Source: CAZTDU01 sp050248795 (GTDB lineage: Bacteria > Pseudomonadota > Gammaproteobacteria > Burkholderiales > SG8-39). Taken from it: 64,000 nt of DNA. The stretch spans positions 1-64,000 of the forward strand of contig JBFWRS010000014.1 of the NCBI GenBank assembly GCA_050248795.1, given 5' to 3'. Position numbers and translations under genes: made by a program. The notes under the pieces are model-generated. The model was not told the origin of the DNA. It made no database searches and saw only the letters and a program-made list of their open reading frames with translations. The number at the start of each line of letters is the position of its first letter. Position 1 is the stretch's first letter. Of the stretch, positions 53,982 to 62,588 are shown piece by piece.

Positions 53982-56780
53982 ATGGCGGACGAGCAGACCG
54001 AAGCGGCAAACCGGCTGTTGCGGCTGGTGCAGGAGTTCCTCGCTGAAACCCATCCGTCCGGCGCACGCACCGCGCGCCTGGATTCGCACCTGGAGCGCGA
54101 CCTTGGCCTGGACAGCCTTGCGCGGGTCGAGCTCCTGCTCCGCGTCAAGGATGCACTCAGGATCGAGGTGCCGGACGACGCGGTGACCGAGGTCGAGCAG
54201 GTGGGCGACCTGCTGCGCTTCATCGCGCGTGGCAGCGCCGCGCAGGGCGTTGCCGCAGCCGCGCGCGTCGTGCATCAACGCGAGGCAAGCTACCCCGCGG
54301 AAGCGAAGACGCTGGTCGAGGTGCTGGACTGGCACGCCGAGCGGCACCCGGAACAGGTGTACGCGGTCATCTACGGCGAGCACGAGCGCGAGGAGGAACT
54401 GAGCTTCGGCGCGTTCCGCGACGAAGCGAAAGCCGTGGCACGCGGCCTGGTGGCGAGCGGCGTGGCTGCCGGTCAGACCGTGGCGCTGATGCTGCCCACC
54501 GGGCGCGAGTACCTGGCGAGCTTCTTCGGCGTGCTGATGGCCGGTGCGGTGCCGGTGCCGATCTACCCGCCGGTCCGGCTCGCGCAGGTGGAGGAGCACC
54601 TGAAGCGGCACACGCGCATCCTCGCCAACGCCGGCTGCGTGCTGATCATCACGGTGCCCCAGGCCAAGCCCTTCGCGATCCTGCTGCGCGCCGCGGTTCC
54701 GGAAATGAAGGACATCGTCACGGCGGGAGAACTTTCCTCGCGCGCGCGCGACCAGGCCTTGCCGACCCCGCGGGAGAGCGACCTTGCGTTCATCCAGTAC
54801 ACCTCGGGCAGCACCGGCGAGCCCAAGGGCGTCGCGCTCAGTCACGCCAACCTGCTGGTGAACGTACGCGCCATGGGGCGCAGGCTGGAAGTCTCCAGCA
54901 AGGACGTGTTCGTGAGCTGGCTGCCGCTGTACCACGACATGGGGCTGATCGGCGCATGCATGGGCTCGCTGATATTCGGCATGCTGTTCGTGCTCATGTC
55001 CCCCCTCGCCTTCCTGTCGGAGCCGGCGCGCTGGCTGCGCGCGATCAGCCGCCATGGCGGCACGCTGTCCGGCGGGCCGAACTTCGCCTACGAGCTGGTC
55101 GCCGCGCGCGTGCCCGACGCGCAACTGGAGGGACTCGACCTGTCGACCTGGCGCGTCGCGTTCAACGGCGCCGAACCGGTGAACCTGGCGACGATGGAAA
55201 AATTCTGCGCCCGCTTCACGCAGGTGGGCTTTCGCCCCTGCGCGCTGCAGGCGGTGTACGGCCTGGCCGAAAGCTCGCTCGGCGTTGCGTTTCCGCCCAT
55301 CGATACCGGCACCCACGTCGATGTCATCGACGCCGAGGTCTTCGCCTCGCAGCGCCGCGCCGCGCCGGTCGCTGCCGATTCGCCTCGCGCAATGCGCGTG
55401 CCCGCCTGCGGCCATGCGCTGCACGGGCACGAACTGCGCGTGGTGGACGAGCACGGCGTCGAACTGCCCGAGCGCCACGTCGGCACGCTGGAGTTCAAGG
55501 GGCCGTCGGTGATGCAGGGATACTTCGGCAGGCCCGAGCTCACCGCGGGCGTGTTGCGCAACGGCTGGTGCAACTCCGGCGACTACGCCTACATCGCCGG
55601 CGGCGCGGTGTACATCACCGGCCGCGAGAAGGACGTCATCATCCGCGGTGGCCGCAACATCTACCCGTACGACATCGAGCAGGCGGTCGGCAGCGTTGCC
55701 GGCATCCGCAAGGGCTGCGTTGCGGTGTTCGGCGTACCGGACACTGCGCAGGGCACCGAAAAGCTGGTGGTGCTGGCAGAGACACGGGAGACCGACCCCG
55801 CCGCGCGCGACGCGCTGCGATCCGGCGTCAACCAGGCTGCGATCGAGGTTACCGGCCTGCCGCCGGACGAAGTCGTGCTGGCGCCGCCGCACACGGTATT
55901 GAAAACATCCAGCGGCAAGATCAGGCGCAGCGCGTGCCGCGATGTCTACCTGTCCGGCACCATAGGCCGGGGCGGCGCGCCGCTGGCACTGCAGCTCGCG
56001 CGGGTAACCATGTCGATGCTCTCGCAGCGCGCCTTGCACCTCGCCAGGGCCGCCGCCAACCGCCTGTATGGCATCTGGTGCTGGGCGGTGCTCGCGACCC
56101 TGCTCGCGCCGCTGTGGCTGACAGGCGTACTGCTGCCGCGGCCCGCGCTGCTGCGTCCGCTTACCAAGGGGGTGGCACGCACGCTGCTGGCGCTGATGGG
56201 ACTGGACGTCCGCGCGAGCGGCCTCGACCGCCTGCCGCGGGAGCCGCACGCGCTGGTGGTGAACCACACCAGCTTCCTCGACGCCGTGGTGCTGCTCGCC
56301 TTCCTGCCGGCGGATCCACGCGCGCATTTCGTCGCCAAGCGCGAGTATGCCGGCCCATGGTGGATCCGACGGCTGTTCGAAGCCGAAGGCGTGGTGTTCG
56401 TCGAGCGCCAGGAGACCCGGCAGCTTGCCGAGGATGCGGAGGCGCTGGTAGCGCTGCTCGCGCGCGGCGACAGCGTGATCATCTTTCCCGAAGGTCTGCT
56501 GGACCGCGCCACCGGGCTGCGCCCGTTTCGCTCCGGCGTTTTCCTCGCCGCGGCAAAGACCGGCGTGCCGGTGGCAACCGCCGGGCTGCGCGGCCTGCGC
56601 ACCGTGCTGCGCGATGGCGTCTGGTGGCCGCGACGCGCCCCGGTGGAACTCGAGCTGGGCGCGGTGCTGCGCGCCGAAGGCGGCGACTGGGCCTCGGCGG
56701 CGAAGCTGCGCGACGCCGCACGGTCGGAAGTGCTGCGCCTGTGCGGCGAGCCTGACCTTGGCAGCCTGCCGCAACCATGA
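53982..56780 (+). CDS. ACP - FAAL-like ligase - PlsC acyltransferase fusion
   Basis: A 932-aa three-part protein. Residues 1-85 are an acyl-carrier domain with phosphopantetheine Ser45 in ERDLGLDSLARVELL. Residues about 105-645 are an adenylate-forming ligase of the fatty-acyl-AMP-ligase look: FIQYTSGSTGEPKGVALSH, WLPLYHDMGLIG, RWLRAISRHGGTLSGGPNF, and KTSSGKIRRSACR. After hydrophobic segments (about 680-725) residues about 745-890 form a PlsC/LPLAT domain with NHTSFLD (H-x4-D) and FPEGLLDRATGLRPFRSG. It could load a fatty acid onto its own carrier and pass it to a glycerophospholipid at the membrane, like a self-contained Aas. Coupled to the next ligase. Confidence 0.85.
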   Translation: MADEQTEAANRLLRLVQEFLAETHPSGARTARLDSHLERDLGLDSLARVELLLRVKDALRIEVPDDAVTEVEQVGDLLRFIARGSAAQGVAAAARVVHQREASYPAEAKTLVEVLDWHAERHPEQVYAVIYGEHEREEELSFGAFRDEAKAVARGLVASGVAAGQTVALMLPTGREYLASFFGVLMAGAVPVPIYPPVRLAQVEEHLKRHTRILANAGCVLIITVPQAKPFAILLRAAVPEMKDIVTAGELSSRARDQALPTPRESDLAFIQYTSGSTGEPKGVALSHANLLVNVRAMGRRLEVSSKDVFVSWLPLYHDMGLIGACMGSLIFGMLFVLMSPLAFLSEPARWLRAISRHGGTLSGGPNFAYELVAARVPDAQLEGLDLSTWRVAFNGAEPVNLATMEKFCARFTQVGFRPCALQAVYGLAESSLGVAFPPIDTGTHVDVIDAEVFASQRRAAPVAADSPRAMRVPACGHALHGHELRVVDEHGVELPERHVGTLEFKGPSVMQGYFGRPELTAGVLRNGWCNSGDYAYIAGGAVYITGREKDVIIRGGRNIYPYDIEQAVGSVAGIRKGCVAVFGVPDTAQGTEKLVVLAETRETDPAARDALRSGVNQAAIEVTGLPPDEVVLAPPHTVLKTSSGKIRRSACRDVYLSGTIGRGGAPLALQLARVTMSMLSQRALHLARAAANRLYGIWCWAVLATLLAPLWLTGVLLPRPALLRPLTKGVARTLLALMGLDVRASGLDRLPREPHALVVNHTSFLDAVVLLAFLPADPRAHFVAKREYAGPWWIRRLFEAEGVVFVERQETRQLAEDAEALVALLARGDSVIIFPEGLLDRATGLRPFRSGVFLAAAKTGVPVATAGLRGLRTVLRDGVWWPRRAPVELELGAVLRAEGGDWASAAKLRDAARSEVLRLCGEPDLGSLPQP

Positions 56781-58237
56781 ACCTGTCACGCATCGTCGCA
56801 GGCTGGGCGGGGCATCTCCCCGACAAGGTGGCGCTGCATTTCCACGGCGAGGATTTCACCTATGCCATGCTGTGGCAGCGCACCGTCGCGGCCACGGTGA
56901 CTCTGGCCGCGCGCGGCATCGGCAAGGGCGAGCGCGTTGCTTTCCTTGGCTACAACCACCCGGACATGCTGGTGCTGCTGCTGGCGCTGTCGCGTCTCGG
57001 AGCGATCCTGGTGCCGCTGAACTGGCGGCTCGCCGCGGCGGAACACCGCCAGGTCGTCGCGGATTGCGCACCCCGCCTGCTGGTGTGCGAGCCCGAGTTC
57101 GCGGCAGCGGCGCAGGCGCTGTCGGTGCCGATGCTCGAATTGTCGGCGCACTGGCCGGCGTCCGGGGCGGCGGCGCCCGTGCACGGCAGCGATGCCGACG
57201 ACGCGCTCATCGTCTACACCTCCGGCACCACCGGTCGCCCCAAGGGCGCGGTGCTGACGCAGTCGGCGCTGCTGTGGAACGGCTTCAACGCCATCCATGC
57301 GCACGACCTCGGCCAGGCAGACCACGTGCTGAGCGCGCTGCCGATGTTCCACGTCGGCGGGCTGAACAACCAGACGCTGCCGGCGCTGCTGGCGGGTGCG
57401 ACCGTCACGCTGCACAGGCGATTCGAGCCGGGATTGTGGCTGGCCGACGTGGCGCGGCGGCGACCGAGCTTGAGCCTGCTCGTGCCGGCAACCATGCAGG
57501 CAGTGATCGCCCATGCAGACTGGGCGTCAACGGATCTTGGCTCGCTGAGGATGCTGAGTACGGGTTCGATGGTCGTTCCCGGCTCTTTGATCCACGCCTT
57601 CCATGCGCGCGGCGTGCCGGTCGGGCAGATCTATGGCTCGACGGAAACCGCACCGATCGCCGCGGTGCTGCTCAGGGAAGACGCGATGGCCCGGGTGGGC
57701 AGCACGGGCAAGCCCGCACTGCACTGTGAAGTCAGGGTGGTCGCCGACGACACCGGCGCCGAGGCCGCGAATGACGTGGTCGGAGAAGTCTGGGTGCGCG
57801 GGCCGAACCTGATGCGCTGTTACTGGAACGATCCGGATGCGACGCGGGCTGTAATGCACGATGGCTGGTTCAGGACCGGGGACCTGGCGCGCCGCGACGC
57901 CGACGGCTTCCTGTGGATCGCAGGCCGTGCCAGGGAGCTGATCATCTCCGGTGGCGAGAACATCCATCCTGCGGAACTCGAGAACGTACTCGCCGACTGC
58001 GCCGACATCGCCGAGAGTGCGGTGGTCGGCATCGCCGACCCGAAATGGGGCGAGGCCGCTTGCGCCTGCGTGGTCGCGAAGCCGGGCGCGAAGCTGGACG
58101 AGGCCGGCGTACTGGCGCTGTTCAGCGATCGCCTGGCGCGATTCAAGCACCCGCGGCGCGTGGTATTCCTCGATGCCCTGCCGAAGAACGCCCTAGGCAA
58201 GGTACAGAAGCACGAACTGCGCAAGTCCGTGGGTTAG
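56777..58237 (+). CDS. Class I adenylate-forming acyl-CoA ligase
   Basis: A 486-aa acyl-CoA synthetase. Motifs: P-loop IVYTSGTTGRPKGAVLTQ, YGSTETAPI, hinge GRARELIISGGENIHPAELE, and catalytic Lys in KNALGKVQKHELRK. Short, without ACP or membrane parts, so a soluble CoA ligase of the fadD13/malonyl-type group. It begins by ATGA overlap inside the end of the ACP-ligase-PlsC gene and is last in the operon. Its final four bases overlap the convergent pxpA. Acid specificity unknown. Confidence 0.86.
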   Translation: MNLSRIVAGWAGHLPDKVALHFHGEDFTYAMLWQRTVAATVTLAARGIGKGERVAFLGYNHPDMLVLLLALSRLGAILVPLNWRLAAAEHRQVVADCAPRLLVCEPEFAAAAQALSVPMLELSAHWPASGAAAPVHGSDADDALIVYTSGTTGRPKGAVLTQSALLWNGFNAIHAHDLGQADHVLSALPMFHVGGLNNQTLPALLAGATVTLHRRFEPGLWLADVARRRPSLSLLVPATMQAVIAHADWASTDLGSLRMLSTGSMVVPGSLIHAFHARGVPVGQIYGSTETAPIAAVLLREDAMARVGSTGKPALHCEVRVVADDTGAEAANDVVGEVWVRGPNLMRCYWNDPDATRAVMHDGWFRTGDLARRDADGFLWIAGRARELIISGGENIHPAELENVLADCADIAESAVVGIADPKWGEAACACVVAKPGAKLDEAGVLALFSDRLARFKHPRRVVFLDALPKNALGKVQKHELRKSVG

Positions 58238-58989
58238 GGCGCAGCGACGCGGATTCCCTGCTTTTCGAACGCCCCGCGCAGCGCGACGGCGAACTGCACT
58301 GCACCCGGCTGGTCGCCGTGCAGGCAGATGGTCCCGGCTTCGACCTTCACGGTCTTGCCGGATTGGCTCTTGAGGGTGCCCTGCTGCACCATGCCCAGCG
58401 CCTGCGCGACCGCAGCGCCTTCGTCTTCGATCATCGCGCCCGCGCTGGTGCGCGGCGTGAGCGTGCCATCGTCCTGGTAACTGCGGTCCGCGAACACCTC
58501 GGCGATCGTGGGTATGCCGAGGCGCTTTCCCGCTTCCATCATGCGGCTGCCGGATAGCGCGTACAGGATCACGCCGTCACCGAGATCGCGCACCGCCCGC
58601 GCGATGCCGTCGGCGAGCCCGGCGTCGGTGGCAGCCATGTTGTAGAAGGCGCCGTGGCACTTGACGTGGTGCAGACGCGCACCCGCGGCACGTGCGAAGG
58701 CCTGCACCGCCCCCGCCTGGTAGACCACCAGGTCGTAGGCTTCGTCCGGCGTCAGTTTCATGGCGCGGCGGCCGAAGCCCATGATGTCCGGCAGCGACGG
58801 ATGCGCGCCGACCGCGACGCCGTGCGAAACGGCGAGCGCGACGGTGTGGCGGATCGTCGCCGGGTCGCCGCCGTGGAAACCGCACGCCACGTTGGCGGAC
58901 GTGATGTGCGGCATCACGCCCTCGTCGTTGCCCATCTTCCAGGCACCATAGCTCTCGCCCAGGTCGCAGTTGATGTCGATGCTGTTCAT
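58234..58989 (-). CDS. pxpA: 5-oxoprolinase subunit A (LamB/YcsF family)
   Basis: PxpA works with PxpB and PxpC to open 5-oxoproline to glutamate at the cost of ATP. The 251-aa protein begins IDINCDLGESYGAWKMGNDE, has SANVACGFHGGDPATIRHTV and VGAHPSLPDIMGFGRR, and ends near GTICLHGDQPGAVQFAVAL, all hallmarks of the family. It is last in the mhpD-like, pxpB, pxpC, pxpA unit, 18 bases after pxpC. Confidence 0.92.
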   Translation of the reverse strand: MNSIDINCDLGESYGAWKMGNDEGVMPHITSANVACGFHGGDPATIRHTVALAVSHGVAVGAHPSLPDIMGFGRRAMKLTPDEAYDLVVYQAGAVQAFARAAGARLHHVKCHGAFYNMAATDAGLADGIARAVRDLGDGVILYALSGSRMMEAGKRLGIPTIAEVFADRSYQDDGTLTPRTSAGAMIEDEGAAVAQALGMVQQGTLKSQSGKTVKVEAGTICLHGDQPGAVQFAVALRGAFEKQGIRVAAP

Positions 58990-59007
58990 GTCGTCGTCAC
59001 TCCTCGG

Positions 59008-60024
59008 TCATTCCGCGTACTGCCATGCAAGGGTGCGGCGCAGGGCCGCCATCTGGTGTTCCAGGACGCCGCGCAGGGCATCCGCGATCGGCGTGTCGAT
59101 GCGGCCGAAACGCAGCACCGCGCCCGGCGCCGCCTGCGCAAGGCGTGGTATGTCGGCGCCGGCAACCTCGGCGATCTTGGCATAGCCGCCGGTGGTCTGG
59201 TGGTCCGCCATCAGCACGATGGGCGCGCCATCCGCCGGCACCTGCACCGTGCCCAGGCAGGTCGGCTCGGAAAGGATGTCGCCCGGCTGCCGGCGCTGCA
59301 GCTCCGGGCCGCCGAGGCGAAAGCCCATGCGGTTGGAATCGGCGAGCACGCGCCACTGCGTGCCGAAGAACGCGTCCAGCGCCGCATCTTCGAAGAGATC
59401 CGTGTTCCTGCCTGCCATCGCGTGCAGGCGGATCTCGTCGCCAACGGGCAGCGTGAGGTCCGGCGCGCGCCATGTCACGCTGGTCATGCCCTCGACCACC
59501 CGGGTCGGTCCGTGCGAACGCAGCATTGCGGTACGCCGGACGGCGAGCGCCTCTGCGTGCGCGGAAAGCGGCAGCCGGTCGCCCGCGCGCAGCGCGCGCC
59601 CTTCATGGCCGCCAAAACCCGCCGGCACATAGGTGCTGGCGCTGCCCAGCACGTCGGGAACGTCGATGCCGCCGGCGAACGCGAGGTAGGCGCGGCAGCC
59701 CTGCTTCGCGCTGCCGCAATCGAGCCGCGCGCCTGCCCTGAGGGCAACCGGCCGACCGCGCGGCACGGGGGTGCCGTCTGCGCGCGCATCGAAGTCCGCA
59801 CCCTGCAAGGCGAGCAGCACGTCGTGATCGAACTGCAGCGTAGGGCCGCGCAGCGTGATTTCGAGCGTGGGCGCAGCCTCGTCGTTTCCGACCAGCGCAT
59901 TGGCGATGCGATGCGAGACCTCGTCCATGGCGCCGCAGGGCACGATGCCCAGGTGCTGCATGCCGTAGCGTCCGAGGTCCTGCACGGTACTCAGCATGCC
60001 CGGCTTCAACACGCTGATGCTCAT
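59008..60024 (-). CDS. pxpC: 5-oxoprolinase subunit C (biotin-dependent carboxyltransferase-like)
   Basis: A 338-aa subunit of the KipA/UreA-amidolyase AHS2 family. It starts SISVLKPGMLSTVQDLGRYG and contains YLAFAGGIDVPDVLGSASTY, DSNRMGFRLGG and GAPIVLMADHQTTGGYAKIA, all typical. The ATG at 60024 overlaps the pxpB stop (ATGA). Together with PxpB it makes the phosphorylating complex of prokaryotic 5-oxoprolinase. Confidence 0.9.
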   Translation of the reverse strand: MSISVLKPGMLSTVQDLGRYGMQHLGIVPCGAMDEVSHRIANALVGNDEAAPTLEITLRGPTLQFDHDVLLALQGADFDARADGTPVPRGRPVALRAGARLDCGSAKQGCRAYLAFAGGIDVPDVLGSASTYVPAGFGGHEGRALRAGDRLPLSAHAEALAVRRTAMLRSHGPTRVVEGMTSVTWRAPDLTLPVGDEIRLHAMAGRNTDLFEDAALDAFFGTQWRVLADSNRMGFRLGGPELQRRQPGDILSEPTCLGTVQVPADGAPIVLMADHQTTGGYAKIAEVAGADIPRLAQAAPGAVLRFGRIDTPIADALRGVLEHQMAALRRTLAWQYAE

Positions 60025-60791
60025 GTGCCGGCGAGCGCGAGCTTGCGCAGGCGGTTGAACTCCGCGCGATCCACGGGCACGAAGCGCACCTTCTGCCCGG
60101 GGAAGAAGATCGCCGGTGGCGTGCGGCGGGCATCGAAGATGCGCAGGGGCGTGCGGCCGATGAGGCTCCAGCCGCCGGAGATGGCGAACGGATACACCAC
60201 GCTCTGGCCGTTCGCGATGGCGACAGAACCCTCCGGCACGCGCGTGCGCGGCGTCGCCCGCCGCGGCACCGAGAGTGCCGGGTCGAGTCCGCCGATGTAA
60301 GGGTGGCCGGGCGCAAAGCCGACCATCAGGACGCGGTGCTCCGATGCGGCGTGCCGCCGGACTACCTCGGCCGCCTCGAGTCCGGTGCGTCCGGCAACTT
60401 CCTCGAGGTCGGGCGCGAAATCCCCTTCGTAGCAGACCGGGACTTCGAGCACCCGGGTTCCGGCAGGGTCCCTTCCCAGCGCCGCGCCGAGCGAGGACTC
60501 GATCAGCGTGCGCACCTCGTCTCGCGCCGCGCCGAGCCGCGCATCGGCGGCTGCCGGATCGAGCCTTGCCACCGCGACCGGATCGAAGTGCACCGCGAGC
60601 GAGCCGATCGCCGGCACCACGTCGCGCACCCATGGCACGCGTCGCGCGCGGATCGCGGCAGCGATGCGCTGGATGCGCGCGTTCACCTCCAGGTCGACGC
60701 TGTCGGCGAACTCCGCCAGCAGCGCGCTGTCGCCCAGCGGGACGATGCGCAGCCTGGCACCGCGACGCTTGCCGGAACCGAAGAAAGGCAT
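60021..60791 (-). CDS. pxpB: 5-oxoprolinase subunit B (KipI/AHS1 family)
   Basis: A 256-aa AHS1-domain protein. Conserved blocks: IVPLGDSALLAEFADSVDL, PAIGSLAVHFDP, LEVPVCYEGDFAPDLEEVA, MVGFAPGHPYIGGLDPAL, and SVAIANGQSVVYPFAISGGW. Its ATG overlaps the stop of the MhpD-like gene by one base. It has a slightly longer basic N terminus (PFFGSGKRRGARL) than usual KipI proteins. Confidence 0.9.
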   Translation of the reverse strand: MPFFGSGKRRGARLRIVPLGDSALLAEFADSVDLEVNARIQRIAAAIRARRVPWVRDVVPAIGSLAVHFDPVAVARLDPAAADARLGAARDEVRTLIESSLGAALGRDPAGTRVLEVPVCYEGDFAPDLEEVAGRTGLEAAEVVRRHAASEHRVLMVGFAPGHPYIGGLDPALSVPRRATPRTRVPEGSVAIANGQSVVYPFAISGGWSLIGRTPLRIFDARRTPPAIFFPGQKVRFVPVDRAEFNRLRKLALAGT

Positions 60792-61591
60792 CAGCGACCG
60801 ACGTCCAGCGCCACCGTGCCGAGCGCGCCGGCATCGAAGGAGATGCGGTCTCCGGCACGCGGGAATTTCGAGGTCACGAGGCTACCGGTGATGACGACGT
60901 CTCCTGCCGCAAGCACCTGTCCACGCGTCGCCAGGTGGTTGGCTATCCAGGCCACGACGTTGAGCGGATGCCCCATGGCATCGGTACCGCTGCCCTCCCC
61001 GACCACGCTGCCGTTGATGCTGGCAACGCCACGCAGTGTGGCGAGGTCGATCGCCTGCCATGCCTGCACTGGCGTGCCGAGCACTGCGCCTTCGTTCCGG
61101 GCATTGTCCGCGATCAGGTCGAGGCCGTGCGCGGCAAGCACTGCATAGTCTGCATCGCGGTCGTCTGCCAGTTCCAGCGCGGGCATCACCGCCGCCACGG
61201 CGCTCCCCGCCTCCTTCGCCGTGTACGGCTGCTGGCGCGGCGGCAGGTCGCTGCCGAGCTGCATGCAGATCTCGAATTCCACGATCAGTCGGACATGGCC
61301 GGCTGCGCTGGTCCTTGCGGGCGAGCGCAGCACCTGGAATTCGTGCATCGCGCCTGCGATCGGCGTGTCCAGGCCGACCATGGCCTGCATCTGCGGCGTC
61401 GTCAGGGCGATCTTCCAGCCGATCCGCCGGCCTCGACTGCCGGACTTCAATGCAACGAACGCATCCTGCACCGCATACGCCTCCTCTACCGATGCAGGGG
61501 CGCAATGCGCCGGCAGCGGACGAAAGCGGTGCCGCGCGGCATGCTCGTCCAGCAGGAACTGCGCCGCCTGACGGATGCGCGAATCGTCCAT
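60791..61591 (-). CDS. 2-keto-4-pentenoate hydratase (MhpD/FAH-like) family protein
   Basis: A 266-aa hydratase/decarboxylase-family protein. Recognisable are KSGSRGRRIGWKIALTTPQM, VEFEICMQLGSDLPPR, ALELADDR and VAWIANHLATRGQVLAAGDV, the order seen in MhpD and 4-oxalocrotonate decarboxylases, which act late in meta-cleavage pathways with a divalent metal. It is first in the pxp operon, overlapping pxpB by one base, an unusual partner for 5-oxoprolinase. The ATG at 61591 has no ribosome site; TACAAT lies nine bases upstream, suggesting a leaderless message. Confidence 0.83.
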   Translation of the reverse strand: MDDSRIRQAAQFLLDEHAARHRFRPLPAHCAPASVEEAYAVQDAFVALKSGSRGRRIGWKIALTTPQMQAMVGLDTPIAGAMHEFQVLRSPARTSAAGHVRLIVEFEICMQLGSDLPPRQQPYTAKEAGSAVAAVMPALELADDRDADYAVLAAHGLDLIADNARNEGAVLGTPVQAWQAIDLATLRGVASINGSVVGEGSGTDAMGHPLNVVAWIANHLATRGQVLAAGDVVITGSLVTSKFPRAGDRISFDAGALGTVALDVGR

Positions 61592-61600
61592 GGTGCTGCG

Positions 61601-61606
61601 ATTGTA
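61601..61606 (-). promoter_or_regulatory. -10 box of the leaderless MhpD-like gene
   Basis: TACAAT on the minus strand, nine bases before the ATG at 61591, between that gene and the upstream tRNA-Leu. No Shine-Dalgarno lies in those nine bases. Confidence 0.4.
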
Positions 61607-61693
61607 GGATACGGAGAAACCATCCGCGAACGCGGATCCTGCCAACGCCTGAATATCGTCGCCGCGGAATCGCATGCGACGCGTCGCGTGACT

Positions 61694-61779
61694 TGGTGCC
61701 CGGGGCCGGACTCGAACCGGCACGGCTTTTGGCCGGGGGATTTTAAGTCCCCTGTGTCTACCAGTTTCACCACCCAGGC
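61694..61779 (-). tRNA. tRNA-Leu (anticodon TAA)
   Basis: 86 bases including an encoded CCA. Acceptor stem GCCTGGG/CCCGGGC (one T-G pair), anticodon loop CTTAAAA, long class II variable arm, and T-loop GGTTCGAGTCC. Third of a Gly-Cys-Leu tRNA series transcribed with pgsA and uvrC upstream. Confidence 0.96.
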
Positions 61780-61794
61780 AGCTTGTCGAGGATA

Positions 61795-61868
61795 TGGAGG
61801 CGGGGGTCGGAATTGAACCGGCGTAGACGGCTTTGCAGGCCGCTGCATAACCACTCTGCCACCCCGCC
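61795..61868 (-). tRNA. tRNA-Cys (anticodon GCA)
   Basis: 74 bases with encoded CCA. Acceptor stem GGCGGGG/CCCCGCC, D-arm GGCAGAGTGGTTATGC, anticodon loop CTGCAAA, and discriminator U73, which is the identity base for cysteine. Confidence 0.96.
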
Positions 61869-61920
61869 CCGGGGGACGGCACTCAGGATAAGTGCGCGCC
61901 CGGGATGAAACAGGGAATTC

Positions 61921-61996
61921 TGGAGCGGGAGAAGAGTCTCGAACTCTCGACCTCAACCTTGGCAAGGTTGCGCTCTACCAACTGAGCTACTCCCGC
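61921..61996 (-). tRNA. tRNA-Gly (anticodon GCC)
   Basis: 76 bases with encoded CCA. Acceptor stem GCGGGAG/CTCCCGC, D-arm AGCTCAGTTGGTAGAGC, anticodon loop TTGCCAA and T-loop GTTCGAGAC. Lies 22 bases after the pgsA stop. Confidence 0.97.
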
Positions 61997-62018
61997 ATTT
62001 GGGGATGCGAATTATACC

Positions 62019-62588
62019 CTAGCCCGCGGCGTGCGGAAGCGCCTTGCGCAGGTAGTACAGCATCGACACCACGGTCAGCACCGCGGCGACGTTGATGAGC
62101 ACCGTGCCCAGCCACTGGCAATCGACCACGCCGAACAGGCGCTCATGGTAGAGCAGCAGCGGTATCGCCACCATCTGGCTGACGGTCTTCAGCTTGCCGA
62201 CGAACGCCACCGCCACGCTTTTGGATTGACCCACGGTCGCCATCCATTCGCGCAGCGCGGATATGGCGATCTCGCGGCCGATGATGATGAGGGTCACCAC
62301 CGCCTCGACGCGGCCCAGTTCCAGCAGCACGATCAGCGCGCCGGCGACCATCAGCTTGTCGGCGACGGGATCGAGGAAGGCGCCGAATGCGGACATCTGG
62401 TTGAGCCTGCGCGCGAGGTAGCCGTCCAGCCAGTCGGTGATCGCGGCGAAGATGAATACCCCGGTCGCCGCGATGTTCTTGCCCTCGAACGACAGTACGC
62501 TGACCGGGATGTAGAAGATTCCGACGATCAGCGGGATCAGCACGATGCGCGATATCGTCACCAGGTTGGGCGCGTTGATGATCTTCAC
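62019..62588 (-). CDS. pgsA: CDP-diacylglycerol--glycerol-3-phosphate 3-phosphatidyltransferase
   Basis: PgsA makes phosphatidylglycerol phosphate, the precursor of PG and cardiolipin, in the inner membrane. The 189-aa protein has the CDP-alcohol phosphotransferase motif as DWLDGYLARRLNQMSAFGAF followed by LDPVADK. It starts at GTG 62588, overlapping the uvrC stop (GTGA). The uvrC-pgsA-tRNA arrangement is conserved in proteobacteria. Confidence 0.95.
   Translation of the reverse strand: MKIINAPNLVTISRIVLIPLIVGIFYIPVSVLSFEGKNIAATGVFIFAAITDWLDGYLARRLNQMSAFGAFLDPVADKLMVAGALIVLLELGRVEAVVTLIIIGREIAISALREWMATVGQSKSVAVAFVGKLKTVSQMVAIPLLLYHERLFGVVDCQWLGTVLINVAAVLTVVSMLYYLRKALPHAAG

Noticed and set aside
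52644..56789. A very long open frame (over 1300 codons) on the minus strand
   Set aside because: It lies opposite the ACAD and ACP-ligase-PlsC genes. High GC removes stop codons from the antisense frame, and the translation has no domain or sensible composition.
61694..61996. tRNA cluster as an island attachment site
   Set aside because: No partial tRNA repeat or integrase is seen nearby; the genes on both sides fit conserved chromosome order.
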